A program made the position numbers and the translations under genes. A stretch of DNA of 64,000 nucleotides from JANXXV01 sp038200305 (GTDB lineage: Bacteria; Acidobacteriota; Terriglobia; Bryobacterales; Bryobacteraceae), in assembly GCA_038200305.1 (NCBI GenBank), contig JBBPYD010000066.1:25526-89525 (forward strand), in the 5' to 3' direction. Positions 1 through 8,603 of the stretch are shown here, piece by piece. The first letter of the stretch is position 1. Each line of letters starts with the position of its first letter. The notes under the pieces are model-generated. The model did not search any database. It was not told the DNA's origin and worked only from the letters and a program-made list of their open reading frames with translations.

Positions 1-1
1 G

Positions 2-142
2 TCCGAAAATAACCGGAAAGCGAAGTACTATCGCCTGACACCCGCCGGACGAAAGCAACTCGCGGTGGAAACGTCCAGGTGGGAACGACTTGTGAGTGGT
101 ATCAGCCGCATTCTGCGGCCTGCTGCCGGGCAGACACCATGA
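2..142 (+). CDS. PadR-family transcriptional regulator, C-terminal fragment
   Basis: An open frame runs in from the left edge and ends at a TGA that overlaps the next gene's ATG (ATGA, 139-142). The visible 46 residues begin with a stretch containing KYYRLTPAGRKQL, the beta-wing and following helix typical of PadR winged-helix regulators. In Acidobacteriota a PadR regulator is usually the first gene of the pair whose second member is an ADOP-type ABC permease, which is what follows. The N-terminal DNA-binding half lies outside the window, so specificity cannot be judged. Confidence 0.8.
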   Translation, partial: SENNRKAKYYRLTPAGRKQLAVETSRWERLVSGISRILRPAAGQTP

Positions 143-2805
143 GCTGGCGCCGTCTGTTTCGCCGTGCAAAGCAGGATGAGGAAAGTGCGCGGGACATTCA
201 GTTTTATTTCGATACCGAAACCGGGGACAACATTGCGCGCGGGATGCCGCCAGCGGAAGCGCGCGAGGCGGCTAACAGGAAGTTTGGCAATCGCATTTTC
301 ATACGCGAGGAGATCTATCGCATGAACAGCGCCATCTATCTGGAGACCATCTGGCAGGATGTTCTTTACGCGCTGAGGACGATGCGCAAGAATCCCGCAT
401 TCGCCCTTACCGCAGTGCTCACGCTGGCCCTCGGAATAGGGGGCAACACCGCGCTATTCAGTGTGATTCGCGCGGTGCTGCTGAAGCCGCTTGAGTATCG
501 CGATCCGGACCGGCTGGTCCGCCTGTCATTAGACAACCCACTCAAGAACGTGCAGGACATGTCCTTGACGCTGGTACATTTTGAGGAGATCAAGGCGGCG
601 GCGCGGTCCTTCACCGGGCTGGGTGCGTTCCTTAGGTCGGCTGATACTGTGACACTCTCCGGCGGCGGCGAGCCTGAGGCAGTGAAGGGAGCTCGGGTCT
701 CTGCCAACTTCCTGGACATTCTGGGCATGCAGCCCATACTGGGCCGCAGTTTTCTTCTCGAAGAAGAGGCACCCGCGGGGAGTCCGGTAGCGATGATCAG
801 CAGCGGATTGTGGAAGCGCCGGTTCGGCGGCGATCCGCAGGTGGGCGGCAAAACAGCCACGCTCAATTCCATGCCGTACACGATTATCGGTGTACTGCCG
901 CCGGGTTTTGCATTCCCATTTGCGGGAGTGGACGTCTGGATGACGAAGCCATCGGAGTGGTCCGCGCTCGCACCCCGGTTCTGGCCCTACGTTACAAGCT
1001 TGGTTGGGTTCGGACGCTTGAAACCGCAAGTCAGCCTGGAGCAGGCGCGCGCCGAATTAAGCGTGCTGCATAGCAAATACATCCTCGACCATCCTGAGCG
1101 TGTGGATGCGCAAGCGGGAATCGTCCTCCGAATGGTGTGGTGGAAGGATCAAATTGTTGGCAATGTGCGTCCCATGCTTTGGATGCTGTTCGGTGCGGTC
1201 GGTTTCGTGCTGCTGATTGCCTGCGCCAATGTGGCGAGCCTGTTGCTGGCGCGAGCAACCTCTTGCTCCCGCGAATTCGCGCTGCGCGCCGCGCTTGGGG
1301 CAGCACGTGGCCGGCTAGTGCGGCAATTGCTGGCCGAGAGCATGGTGCTCGCGGTTGCCGGCGGTACGTTGGGCGTGTTGCTCGCAAGCTGGAGTTTGAG
1401 CGCGATCGCACGTGTGGATGCCCTCAATCTGCCGGGCGCCGGAAAAATCCAGCTAGACGGCATGGTGATGGGATTCACCGTGGCGCTTTCCATCGCGACT
1501 GGCGTCTTATTCGGATTATTTCCCTCGCTGCAAGTCTCCCGGCCGGATCTCATTGATGTGCTGCGGGAGAGCGGCGTGGGTGCGGGCCGGGGATCGTCGA
1601 GGCGCGGAGCATTCGGCTTTAGCATGCGTGGACTGCTGGTAGTGGGGCAGGTCGCGTTGTCGATCATTTTGCTGATTGGCGCGGTGCTCTTAATGAAGAG
1701 TTTTGTCCGCCTGAACAGCGTCGATCCGGGATTTCGTTCCGCGAATTTGTTGACCATGAAGATTGCCCTTCCGCCGGCTCGCTACGATACGGGGCAGAAG
1801 AAGGCGCGATTCTTTGAGGATTTGGTGGGGCGGGTGGAAATATTGCCTGGTGTGCGCGGCGCGGCAGCCGTGATGTCGCTTCCAACCATGGCGCTTCTTC
1901 AGACCAACGTAGATGTTGAGGGGCAGCCGCCACTGGAACCGAGAGAGCAGCCAAGCTATCAATTCCAGAGCATCACGCCCGCCTACTTCCGTACCATGGG
2001 GATTCCGCTGCGGCGGGGACGGGAGTTTACAGCGCGCGACAACAGCCTGGGCGCGCCACCTATTGTCATCATCAACGAAAGCTTCGCACGGCGGTTCTGG
2101 CCAGCGTATCCAACCGGCCTGGACCCGGTGGGCCAGCACATGGGGGAGGGCGTAGATAAGATCAAATCGGCTGAGATCGTTGGGATTGTGGCGGACGTAC
2201 ACGAGCGAGGTCTCGCCTTCAACGCAGCACCGGAGTTCTACGTTCCCTATGTCATACACCCTCCGCAAACGGCGTATTTAGCAGTCCGGACAGAGCGAGA
2301 CCCGCTGCGTTTGAGTAATGCCATTCGCAATCAGGTGCAGGCGATTGACCGTGATCAACCCGTCTCGGATGTCAAAACGATGGACGAAGTGCTGGAAGCG
2401 ACAGTGGGACAGCGGCGGCTGACCATGCTGCTGCTGGGAGCGTTCGCCCTGGTGGCGCTGCTGCTCGCCGTGGTTGGAATTTACGGAGTGATCGCGTATT
2501 CGGTGGCGCAGCGGACCCAGGAACTGGGTATTCGCCGGGCGCTCGGGGCGCAGCAGGGCGACATTTTGCGGCTCGTGTTAGGTCAGGGGCTAGGACCTAC
2601 GCTGGTTGGCGTGGTGATCGGTATCGGCGGGGCGTTTGGGCTCACCCGCGTGATGGAGGCCCAGCTATTCCACGTGAGCGCTACCGATCCAGTCACGTTT
2701 GTGGGCGTTGCGCTGCTGTTCGCCGGGGTGGCGTTGCTGGCCAGCTTCATTCCGGCGCGGCGTGCCGCCCGAATTGATCCGATGGCGGTGTTGCGAGATG
2801 GATAG
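139..2805 (+). CDS. ADOP-family (MacB/FtsX-like) ABC transporter permease
   Basis: 888 residues. The ATG at 139 overlaps the PadR stop (ATGA); a possible start 60 bases upstream would lie inside the PadR gene and is rejected. Residues 1-80 form the soluble permease-prefix domain. A first transmembrane helix near 95-115 (FALTAVLTLALGIGGNTALF) leads into a MacB-like periplasmic domain, a block of three helices near 350-480, a second periplasmic domain, and a last helix trio ending in the FtsX-type tail with PARRAARIDPM. This is the duplicated MacB-PCD/FtsX layout of acidobacterial ADOP permeases. Such proteins probably work as mechanotransmission or export components; the substrate is unknown. 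No ATPase gene is adjacent. Confidence 0.92.
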   Translation: MSWRRLFRRAKQDEESARDIQFYFDTETGDNIARGMPPAEAREAANRKFGNRIFIREEIYRMNSAIYLETIWQDVLYALRTMRKNPAFALTAVLTLALGIGGNTALFSVIRAVLLKPLEYRDPDRLVRLSLDNPLKNVQDMSLTLVHFEEIKAAARSFTGLGAFLRSADTVTLSGGGEPEAVKGARVSANFLDILGMQPILGRSFLLEEEAPAGSPVAMISSGLWKRRFGGDPQVGGKTATLNSMPYTIIGVLPPGFAFPFAGVDVWMTKPSEWSALAPRFWPYVTSLVGFGRLKPQVSLEQARAELSVLHSKYILDHPERVDAQAGIVLRMVWWKDQIVGNVRPMLWMLFGAVGFVLLIACANVASLLLARATSCSREFALRAALGAARGRLVRQLLAESMVLAVAGGTLGVLLASWSLSAIARVDALNLPGAGKIQLDGMVMGFTVALSIATGVLFGLFPSLQVSRPDLIDVLRESGVGAGRGSSRRGAFGFSMRGLLVVGQVALSIILLIGAVLLMKSFVRLNSVDPGFRSANLLTMKIALPPARYDTGQKKARFFEDLVGRVEILPGVRGAAAVMSLPTMALLQTNVDVEGQPPLEPREQPSYQFQSITPAYFRTMGIPLRRGREFTARDNSLGAPPIVIINESFARRFWPAYPTGLDPVGQHMGEGVDKIKSAEIVGIVADVHERGLAFNAAPEFYVPYVIHPPQTAYLAVRTERDPLRLSNAIRNQVQAIDRDQPVSDVKTMDEVLEATVGQRRLTMLLLGAFALVALLLAVVGIYGVIAYSVAQRTQELGIRRALGAQQGDILRLVLGQGLGPTLVGVVIGIGGAFGLTRVMEAQLFHVSATDPVTFVGVALLFAGVALLASFIPARRAARIDPMAVLRDG

Positions 2806-3604
2806 ACCTCTCAGCGCGCTGCTGCTCATGTCCTTGCTACCGTTCTGCTGGTCCTGCGCAACCCGGCGGCCGATGCAACCGTTCCGGGTTCTCCGGGCCA
2901 ACCCGGATTATTTGCTCCGTTCGCCCGATTCCAATAACACTCCGTTCGCGGAAGTGCTCAGCCAGTACAACAGCTTTGTATTCGGCAAAGGCTGGTTGGA
3001 CCTACGTCCGCAAATGGAGCTCCGGATCGAAAATGCATATTATCGGGATGGCGTGCCCAAGCGCGGACTTGCCGGCTACCTGGGTACGGAGATCGCCCGG
3101 TATCAGGTCCGGCCAAGTGGATTGCGTCTGGTTTCTGTTCAGTCCGGTTTGAAAGAGCGGTCTACCGCCTATCTCCCTGTTCAGCAACTGGTTCGCGCTT
3201 CACAAAGACACTACCGTCACTACCGGTTTTTCTACGCGGTAGTGTTCAAACAGAAGGGAGATACCCGAGGTTCCGTCCTATTGGGCGCCGGATCTAGGGA
3301 TGAGCTCAACCGCCTTGCCACGCAATTGCTCAGCGATCCGGACTCGGTCTGCAGTGCCCGATCCATGCACTGCACCGTATTCCCCGAAACATGCTCGGTG
3401 TCGCTTGAAATCGAGATTGTCGTCAAGGGCGCTCCCCGAACCGTGCCGTGGGGTAGTCTCCTCGCGAGCCTTGCCGCCCACCCCCGGCACGTCGAGTTGT
3501 TGCGCCTCTATTCCGGCAGGTTGACTCCAGTCGAAATTGATTCCAGCGATCCTAACGCGCTCCGGTTGCCTCTCTTGCCTGGCGACCAGGTCAATTGGGA
3601 TTGA
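2798..3604 (+). CDS. Putative lipoprotein of unknown function
   Basis: 268 residues from the ATG at 2798, overlapping the permease stop by eight bases, so translation is probably coupled. The N-terminus is hydrophobic and ends in a cysteine-containing segment (LPFCWSCATRR), which looks like a lipoprotein signal although the lipobox is not ideal. The rest is soluble and rich in Arg and Ser, with no family I recognise. An alternative start at 2699 lies deep inside the permease and is unlikely. Its position suggests an accessory to the ADOP permease, but that is inference. Confidence 0.6.
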   Translation: MDRPLSALLLMSLLPFCWSCATRRPMQPFRVLRANPDYLLRSPDSNNTPFAEVLSQYNSFVFGKGWLDLRPQMELRIENAYYRDGVPKRGLAGYLGTEIARYQVRPSGLRLVSVQSGLKERSTAYLPVQQLVRASQRHYRHYRFFYAVVFKQKGDTRGSVLLGAGSRDELNRLATQLLSDPDSVCSARSMHCTVFPETCSVSLEIEIVVKGAPRTVPWGSLLASLAAHPRHVELLRLYSGRLTPVEIDSSDPNALRLPLLPGDQVNWD

Positions 3605-3608
3605 CTCA

Positions 3609-3923
3609 ATGACCCTGACGGATCAAGAATTTCAGATTATGAAAGTTATCTGGGAATGTGGTGAGGCGACCGTCCGGAATGTGTATGAAGAAATAAGGAC
3701 GAAAAGGAAATCGCATATACCAGCGTAATGACGATGATGAACATTCTGGAACGTAAGGGCCGCCTGCGAAACGTTACAGTGGCAGAGCTTTCCTATACAC
3801 GCCCGTACATGGCAGAGATCGAGTGCTTGAGGAGATGCTACGGATTTTGTGGACCGGGCGTTCGATGGGTCGATCTCTTCGCTTCTGCAGTTGATCGAGA
3901 GAACGCCGAATTTGCCCCGTTGA
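3609..3923 (+). pseudogene. Degraded BlaI/MecI-family repressor
   Basis: The reading starts at ATG 3609 with MTLTDQEFQIMKVIWECGEA, the winged-helix N-terminus of BlaI/MecI repressors. After TKRK (about 3710) the match jumps one frame to IAYTSVMTMMNILERKG, consistent with one missing base in an A run. It jumps again to a frame ending at 3923 that contains DFVDRAFDGSISSLLQLIE, the family's C-terminal dimerisation segment. At least two frame breaks are needed to read the whole family. No BlaR1/M56 sensor protease gene is nearby. A one-base sequencing error could explain one break but not both easily. Confidence 0.8.
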
Positions 3924-3978
3924 GAATTGGACAGCGCTGCCTTTCCAACCCCTCTGCGTTAGACTCTTTAGAACGCCA

Positions 3979-5529
3979 ATGAAATTTCTTACGTTCTTTC
4001 TGCTCTTGTCCAGTATCGCCCTCGCCCAGAAGCCGTCCACGGAAGTGCTGAAGCAGGCCGCGACGGAAATGGTGGAAGGCCGCCGCGTGTTCACGCAGCA
4101 AATGATCGACTCCATTTTCAGCTTCTCCGAACTGGGTTATCAGGAGTTCGAGACCTCGGCTTACGTCACCAAAATTCTCGAAAAAGAAGGTTTCCAGGTG
4201 ACGCGCGGCCTGGCGGGTATGCCTACGGCGTTCGTTGCCACCTGGGGCTCCGGAAAGCCGGTCATCGGTTTCATGGCGGATATTGACGGACTACCGGAAA
4301 CATCGCAGAAGCCCGGTGTCGCGTATCACGATCCGCTGATTGCGAACGGCCCAGGACACGGCGAAGGCCACAATGCCGGGCAGGCCCTGAACGTCACTGC
4401 CGCCATTGTGGTGAAGAATCTGATGCAGAAGCACGGCTTGCAAGGCACTCTTCGCGTTTACCCCGGTGTTGCGGAAGAACTGCTCGGCAGCCGCACTTAC
4501 ATGGTAAACGCAAAGCTGTTCAACGATCTGGATGTGATGTTGAGCTCGCATATCAGCAGCGATTTCACGACGCATTACGGAGCCAGCGGTTCGGGTCTGA
4601 TCTCGACGCAGTACAGCTTTCACGGCGCCAGCGCGCATGCGGCCGGCAGCCCCTGGCTAGGCCGCAGCGCCTTGGATGCCGTTGAGTTGATGGACATCGG
4701 ATGGAACTTCCGCCGCGAACATCTGCGGCCCGAGCAGCGCTCGCATTACGTGATCACCCATGGAGGCGATCAGCCGAACGTGGTGCCGCCCGAGGCCACG
4801 GTCTGGTATTTCTTCCGCGAATGGGACTACGAGCACATCAACAACATGCACGAGATCGGCACGAAGATTGGGAACGCCGCCGCGATGATGACGGACACCA
4901 CCATGACCGAAGAAGTTCTGGGCGCCGCCTGGCCGGGACACTTCAACAAGCCCATCGCCGAAGCGTTGCAGGCCAACATTAAACGCGCGGGAATGCCCAC
5001 CTGGAGCGATGCGGACCAAGCGCTTGCGCGCGCAGCCCAGGCGGAGCTGAAAGCAAAAGTAGAGGGCCTCAAAACAACAGTCGGAGATCTGAAAGAACCC
5101 GATGCCATGCGGGGCAACGCCGGGTCGGACGATATCGCCGAGGTTTCATGGAATCTGCCAACGGTCGTGCTGCGCTATCCAGGCAACATTCCGAATCTCA
5201 TTGGACATCATTGGTCCAGCGGTATCGCCATGGCCACTCCCATTGCGCACAAAGGAACCACCGCCGGCGCGATTGCGTACGCGATGACGGCAATCGATCT
5301 TCTGACCAAACCCGAAATTCTCGCGGCGGCAAACGCCTATTTCGCGGAGCAGACCAAGACGGTGAAGTGGAAATCGTTAATCCCGGAAACCGCGCATCCG
5401 CCTACTTATCTGAACAAGGACAAGATGGACAAATTCCGGCCCGCGCTAAACAAGCTTCGTTACGATCCCACGAAGTACAAAACCTACATGGAGCAACTCG
5501 GCATTGAATATCCGACCGTGCGCAAGTAA
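3979..5529 (+). CDS. Secreted M20-family amidohydrolase (AbgB-like)
   Basis: 516 residues with a cleavable signal peptide (MKFLTFFLLLSSIALAQ). The body resembles aminobenzoyl-glutamate hydrolase subunit B and other M20D amidohydrolases: SELGYQEFETSAYV, GLAGMPTAFVATWG, the metal-site segments MADIDGLPE and GPGHGEGHNAG, then VAEELLGS, and a central dimerisation domain around 190-330. It probably cleaves an amide bond of an N-acyl amino acid or peptide-like substrate outside the cytoplasm. Family members are usually cytoplasmic, so the signal peptide is worth noting. It stands alone, convergent with the MFS gene one base downstream. Confidence 0.88.
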   Translation: MKFLTFFLLLSSIALAQKPSTEVLKQAATEMVEGRRVFTQQMIDSIFSFSELGYQEFETSAYVTKILEKEGFQVTRGLAGMPTAFVATWGSGKPVIGFMADIDGLPETSQKPGVAYHDPLIANGPGHGEGHNAGQALNVTAAIVVKNLMQKHGLQGTLRVYPGVAEELLGSRTYMVNAKLFNDLDVMLSSHISSDFTTHYGASGSGLISTQYSFHGASAHAAGSPWLGRSALDAVELMDIGWNFRREHLRPEQRSHYVITHGGDQPNVVPPEATVWYFFREWDYEHINNMHEIGTKIGNAAAMMTDTTMTEEVLGAAWPGHFNKPIAEALQANIKRAGMPTWSDADQALARAAQAELKAKVEGLKTTVGDLKEPDAMRGNAGSDDIAEVSWNLPTVVLRYPGNIPNLIGHHWSSGIAMATPIAHKGTTAGAIAYAMTAIDLLTKPEILAAANAYFAEQTKTVKWKSLIPETAHPPTYLNKDKMDKFRPALNKLRYDPTKYKTYMEQLGIEYPTVRK

Positions 5530-5530
5530 A

Positions 5531-6802
5531 TCAGGCGGGAATCGTTTCCGGTTCTGGTGCGCCCACTCGGTCAGGAATTAACTGCTCGTTCGGATCGATC
5601 TGCGTATAGAACACAGCGGCCACCAGCAGCATCGCGGCCATCGGTAGCAACGGTTGATTGTAGTTTCCGAAATACATCACCAGCTTCCCGAACACCACCG
5701 CCGTAGCGAACGATCCAATCTGCCCCGCCATGTTCATGGCTCCCGTGACCGTGCCGGCGTACTTTTTGCCGACATCCAAACAGATGGCCCAGGAGACTGG
5801 CAACATGCAATCCATGCAGCCGTACCCAAGCGTGAGAAACGCGACTGCTGCATACCTGTTGGCCGTCATGGCCGTGGCCAGCAGGAAGCAGGCCGATAAG
5901 AGTAATCCAGTGGTTCCCACCACGACGCGGCCAAATTTCAGTCCGCGCCGCTTGCAGAGATAATCACTCACCGTGCCGCCGATGATATTGCCAAAAATAC
6001 CGGCGACGAACGGGAGCACCGCGTAAATCTTCATTTCAGACTCACTGAAGCCCCGGCCCTTTTGCAGATAGTTGGGCAGCCACGAAAGATAAAAATAGCC
6101 GCCCCAGCAATACGTGTGATACATCAACATGATCATCCACAGATTTTTGCTGCGCAGCGCAATGCCCCACGGCAGCCCTTCATGCACCGGCTTTTCACCG
6201 CCGCCTACTTCAGCCAGCTCATTAGCCGGGACGCCTTCTTTTTCCGCCGGATGATTTCTATACCAGCCGTACCAAACGATGGCCCACGCCACTCCAGCCG
6301 TTCCGAACACATAAAATGACGCTCTCCATCCGTACGCCGCCTGAATCGGCACCACCAGCAGCGGCGCAATGGCCCCGCCGATGCGGCTCGCCATCCAGAC
6401 CACGCCATGCGCCCTGGCACGCTCTCCTACTGGAAACCACCGTGAAATCGCGGATGAACTGTTAGGGTAAGCCCCCGCCTCGCCCGCGCCAAACGCGAAG
6501 CGGACGGCCAGCATACCGTAGTAAGTGGAAACAAGACCGGTCAAACTAGTGAAAACCGACCACCACAGAACGATCCTGGTGAGCACCTTCCGTGGGCCGA
6601 TCCGGTCGCCGAGCGCTCCGCTCGGAATCTCAAACAGCGCGTAAGAGAGGGCAAAAATACCCAGCACCCAGCCGAGTTGAGACTCGTTCAAACCAAGATC
6701 GGCCTGAATGCGTTTTCCTGCCAGCCCGATGCAGACACGATCCATGTACGTGATGATCGAAAGCAGGAACAGGAGACCAAGAACTCGATTACGATACTTC
6801 AT
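5531..6802 (-). CDS. MFS transporter, anion:cation symporter (ACS/hexuronate-like) family
   Basis: 423 residues with twelve predicted membrane helices. The first loop carries GDRIGPRKVL, and helix 1 has the YMDRVCIGLA pattern seen in ACS-family permeases for hexuronates, galactonate, phthalate and similar organic anions. The seventh-helix region (WGGYFYLSWLPNYLQKGRGF) also fits this family. The substrate cannot be assigned from sequence. It is a single gene, convergent with the M20 hydrolase and divergent from the DinB gene, with about 100 bases between the starts for promoters. Confidence 0.88.
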   Translation of the reverse strand: MKYRNRVLGLLFLLSIITYMDRVCIGLAGKRIQADLGLNESQLGWVLGIFALSYALFEIPSGALGDRIGPRKVLTRIVLWWSVFTSLTGLVSTYYGMLAVRFAFGAGEAGAYPNSSSAISRWFPVGERARAHGVVWMASRIGGAIAPLLVVPIQAAYGWRASFYVFGTAGVAWAIVWYGWYRNHPAEKEGVPANELAEVGGGEKPVHEGLPWGIALRSKNLWMIMLMYHTYCWGGYFYLSWLPNYLQKGRGFSESEMKIYAVLPFVAGIFGNIIGGTVSDYLCKRRGLKFGRVVVGTTGLLLSACFLLATAMTANRYAAVAFLTLGYGCMDCMLPVSWAICLDVGKKYAGTVTGAMNMAGQIGSFATAVVFGKLVMYFGNYNQPLLPMAAMLLVAAVFYTQIDPNEQLIPDRVGAPEPETIPA

Positions 6803-6899
6803 CTTCGTGGATTATGTCACAAGCGGCCAGTTGCACCGCAGCATCGGAGTGCGCTATCCGTAGAGTCACACCTAATCAAGGTTAAGAGGATAACTGCAC

Positions 6900-7406
6900 A
6901 TGAATCGACTCACCACGTTGTTGGCCGGCGCGGCGCTCTGCCTCGCTCCCGCGTTCGCCCAGAATTCAAATATGGATATGTTGAACAAGCACTGGAAGAC
7001 ATCGGCTGCGTTCACCATGGAGGTTGCCAAAGCCATGCCGGCCGAAAGCTACGATTTCAAGCCCGCACCGGAAGAGATGAGTTTTGGCGAGCTGATGGCG
7101 CACATCGCGCAGGCCAATGCGGGAGCCTTTGCGCGAGCATCCGGCCAGAAAAACACGCTTACGAAGCCGGCGAAACTGGATAAAGACGCAGTGATCAAAT
7201 ATATGACCGATTCGTTCGCGTTCGGAACAACGGCCATGGGGGGCATGACTGACGCCGATCTGGCGAAAATGGTGGGGCCGGAAGGGAAACAGATGACTGC
7301 CGGCGAGACGCTGTGGGCTTACTTCACGCACACGGCGCACCATCGTGGACAGGCCGAAGTTTACCTGCGCGTAAAGGGCATCAAGCCGCCCACGTACGTG
7401 TTCTAA
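6900..7406 (+). CDS. Exported DinB-family protein
   Basis: 168 residues with an N-terminal signal peptide ending near AFA-QNS. The rest is a four-helix DinB/YfiT-like fold: an N-terminal helix containing NKHWKTS, LMAHIAQANAG supplying the first putative metal histidine, and HTAHHRGQAEVYL supplying the others. DinB proteins bind divalent metal, and some are thiol-dependent transferases; this one has no known substrate. Secreted DinB copies recur in Acidobacteriota. The stop overlaps the convergent esterase gene by four bases. Confidence 0.88.
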   Translation: MNRLTTLLAGAALCLAPAFAQNSNMDMLNKHWKTSAAFTMEVAKAMPAESYDFKPAPEEMSFGELMAHIAQANAGAFARASGQKNTLTKPAKLDKDAVIKYMTDSFAFGTTAMGGMTDADLAKMVGPEGKQMTAGETLWAYFTHTAHHRGQAEVYLRVKGIKPPTYVF

Positions 7407-8557
7407 CCTACCTTTAATTGGCGTGCGAGGAACGGAAGTCCTCGCACGCCGTAGAAACTGTGTACCCCTTCAAAGATTTCGTGTTCTATCGAATTATCCG
7501 CATCGAATACGCCATAGATCTTCTTCACGCGCGCGAAGCTTTCCTTGCTCGCCTCAATTGGAAAGATGGGGTCGCGCGTTCCCGACTCTGCAAACAAGGG
7601 ACGCGGCGCGATCAGCCCCGCCACATCGTACATCTCAGCCCATTGCAAAATTCCAGGCACATAATTATCCATGCAGTGCGCAAGGCTCAGAATGCAATCC
7701 CGGAACGTATTCAGATAGCCGCTCACCATCGCTACTTTGATGCGGGGCTCCAGGGCGGCTGAGAATAACGTGCACGTGCCGCCGCCGGAAATGCCCATGC
7801 AGCCCACACGCGCACTGTCCAGATCTTTCCGCGTTTCGATCCAGTCGATCGTGCGCATCACATCAAACACCCGCCAGCCGATCATCGTTTCCCCGAACAG
7901 CAACGCGGCGCCGGCCGCGGGTTGGCACGCCGAAGTACCGGCTCCCTTCTTTTTAGTGATCGGGTCACGGCGGCATCCGAACGCCATCGGTTCTATCGCC
8001 ACCGCCGCCATTCCGTGCTCCACCGCCTGGAGGGCAAAATCATGCTGGTACCCAGCCTTATCCTCGCGTTGCCTGCCCTTGTCGTCAATCCCTACAATGT
8101 CGTCCACGCCCCGGCCATGGCCCGGCACGCAGATCATGGCCGCGTGCGGCCCGCTCTTCTTCGTGGGCGTCAGCACATAACCCGCGACGTTCATGCCCGG
8201 TCTGCTGGTGAAGATAAACCGTTCGCGCCGATAGCCTGGGAATTCTTTCACGTCAATGATCTGGGCATTCAGCGGCACTCTGGTGGACGGAAACCCACCC
8301 AACAGCTCCGTCATCTTCGGGCGCAAGCGCTTCTGCCATGCCTCCGCCTGTTTGCGGTTTTCCGCGCGGAAGGCGAGCCGCAGAGGCGCCGATTCATAAC
8401 GCATACGCGTCCAGAGCACCGGGTCCAAAGCCTTATCGTCCAACTTCTCAGCCATTCCGCCGGCCTCCCGTTCCTGTGCCTGTCCGAGCATCGTGCCCGC
8501 CAGAGCCGCTATTCCCAATTCGCGCCGTGAAATCTTATGTGACATCGTCATCATCAT
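7403..8557 (-). CDS. Tat-exported alpha/beta hydrolase (acetyl-xylan esterase/dienelactone hydrolase-like)
   Basis: 384 residues. The N-terminus has a twin-arginine signal (KISRRELGIAALAGTML). Several in-frame ATGs lie at the start; 8545 is as likely as 8557. The hydrolase core contains VPGHGRG near residue 155, the nucleophile elbow GCMGISGGG with serine near 255, an acid in a turn near ESGTRDP, and the likely catalytic histidine in EGVHSFYG near the end. This layout matches the Abhydrolase_7/AXE1-like esterases common in Solibacter-type genomes. Likely role is deacylation of plant or microbial polysaccharide in the periplasm (inferred). Confidence 0.85.
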   Translation of the reverse strand: MMMTMSHKISRRELGIAALAGTMLGQAQEREAGGMAEKLDDKALDPVLWTRMRYESAPLRLAFRAENRKQAEAWQKRLRPKMTELLGGFPSTRVPLNAQIIDVKEFPGYRRERFIFTSRPGMNVAGYVLTPTKKSGPHAAMICVPGHGRGVDDIVGIDDKGRQREDKAGYQHDFALQAVEHGMAAVAIEPMAFGCRRDPITKKKGAGTSACQPAAGAALLFGETMIGWRVFDVMRTIDWIETRKDLDSARVGCMGISGGGTCTLFSAALEPRIKVAMVSGYLNTFRDCILSLAHCMDNYVPGILQWAEMYDVAGLIAPRPLFAESGTRDPIFPIEASKESFARVKKIYGVFDADNSIEHEIFEGVHSFYGVRGLPFLARQLKVG

Positions 8558-8603
8558 ATCCGAGATTCAGAAACCCCAGAAATGATAAGCTATGCCTTTC
8601 ACT

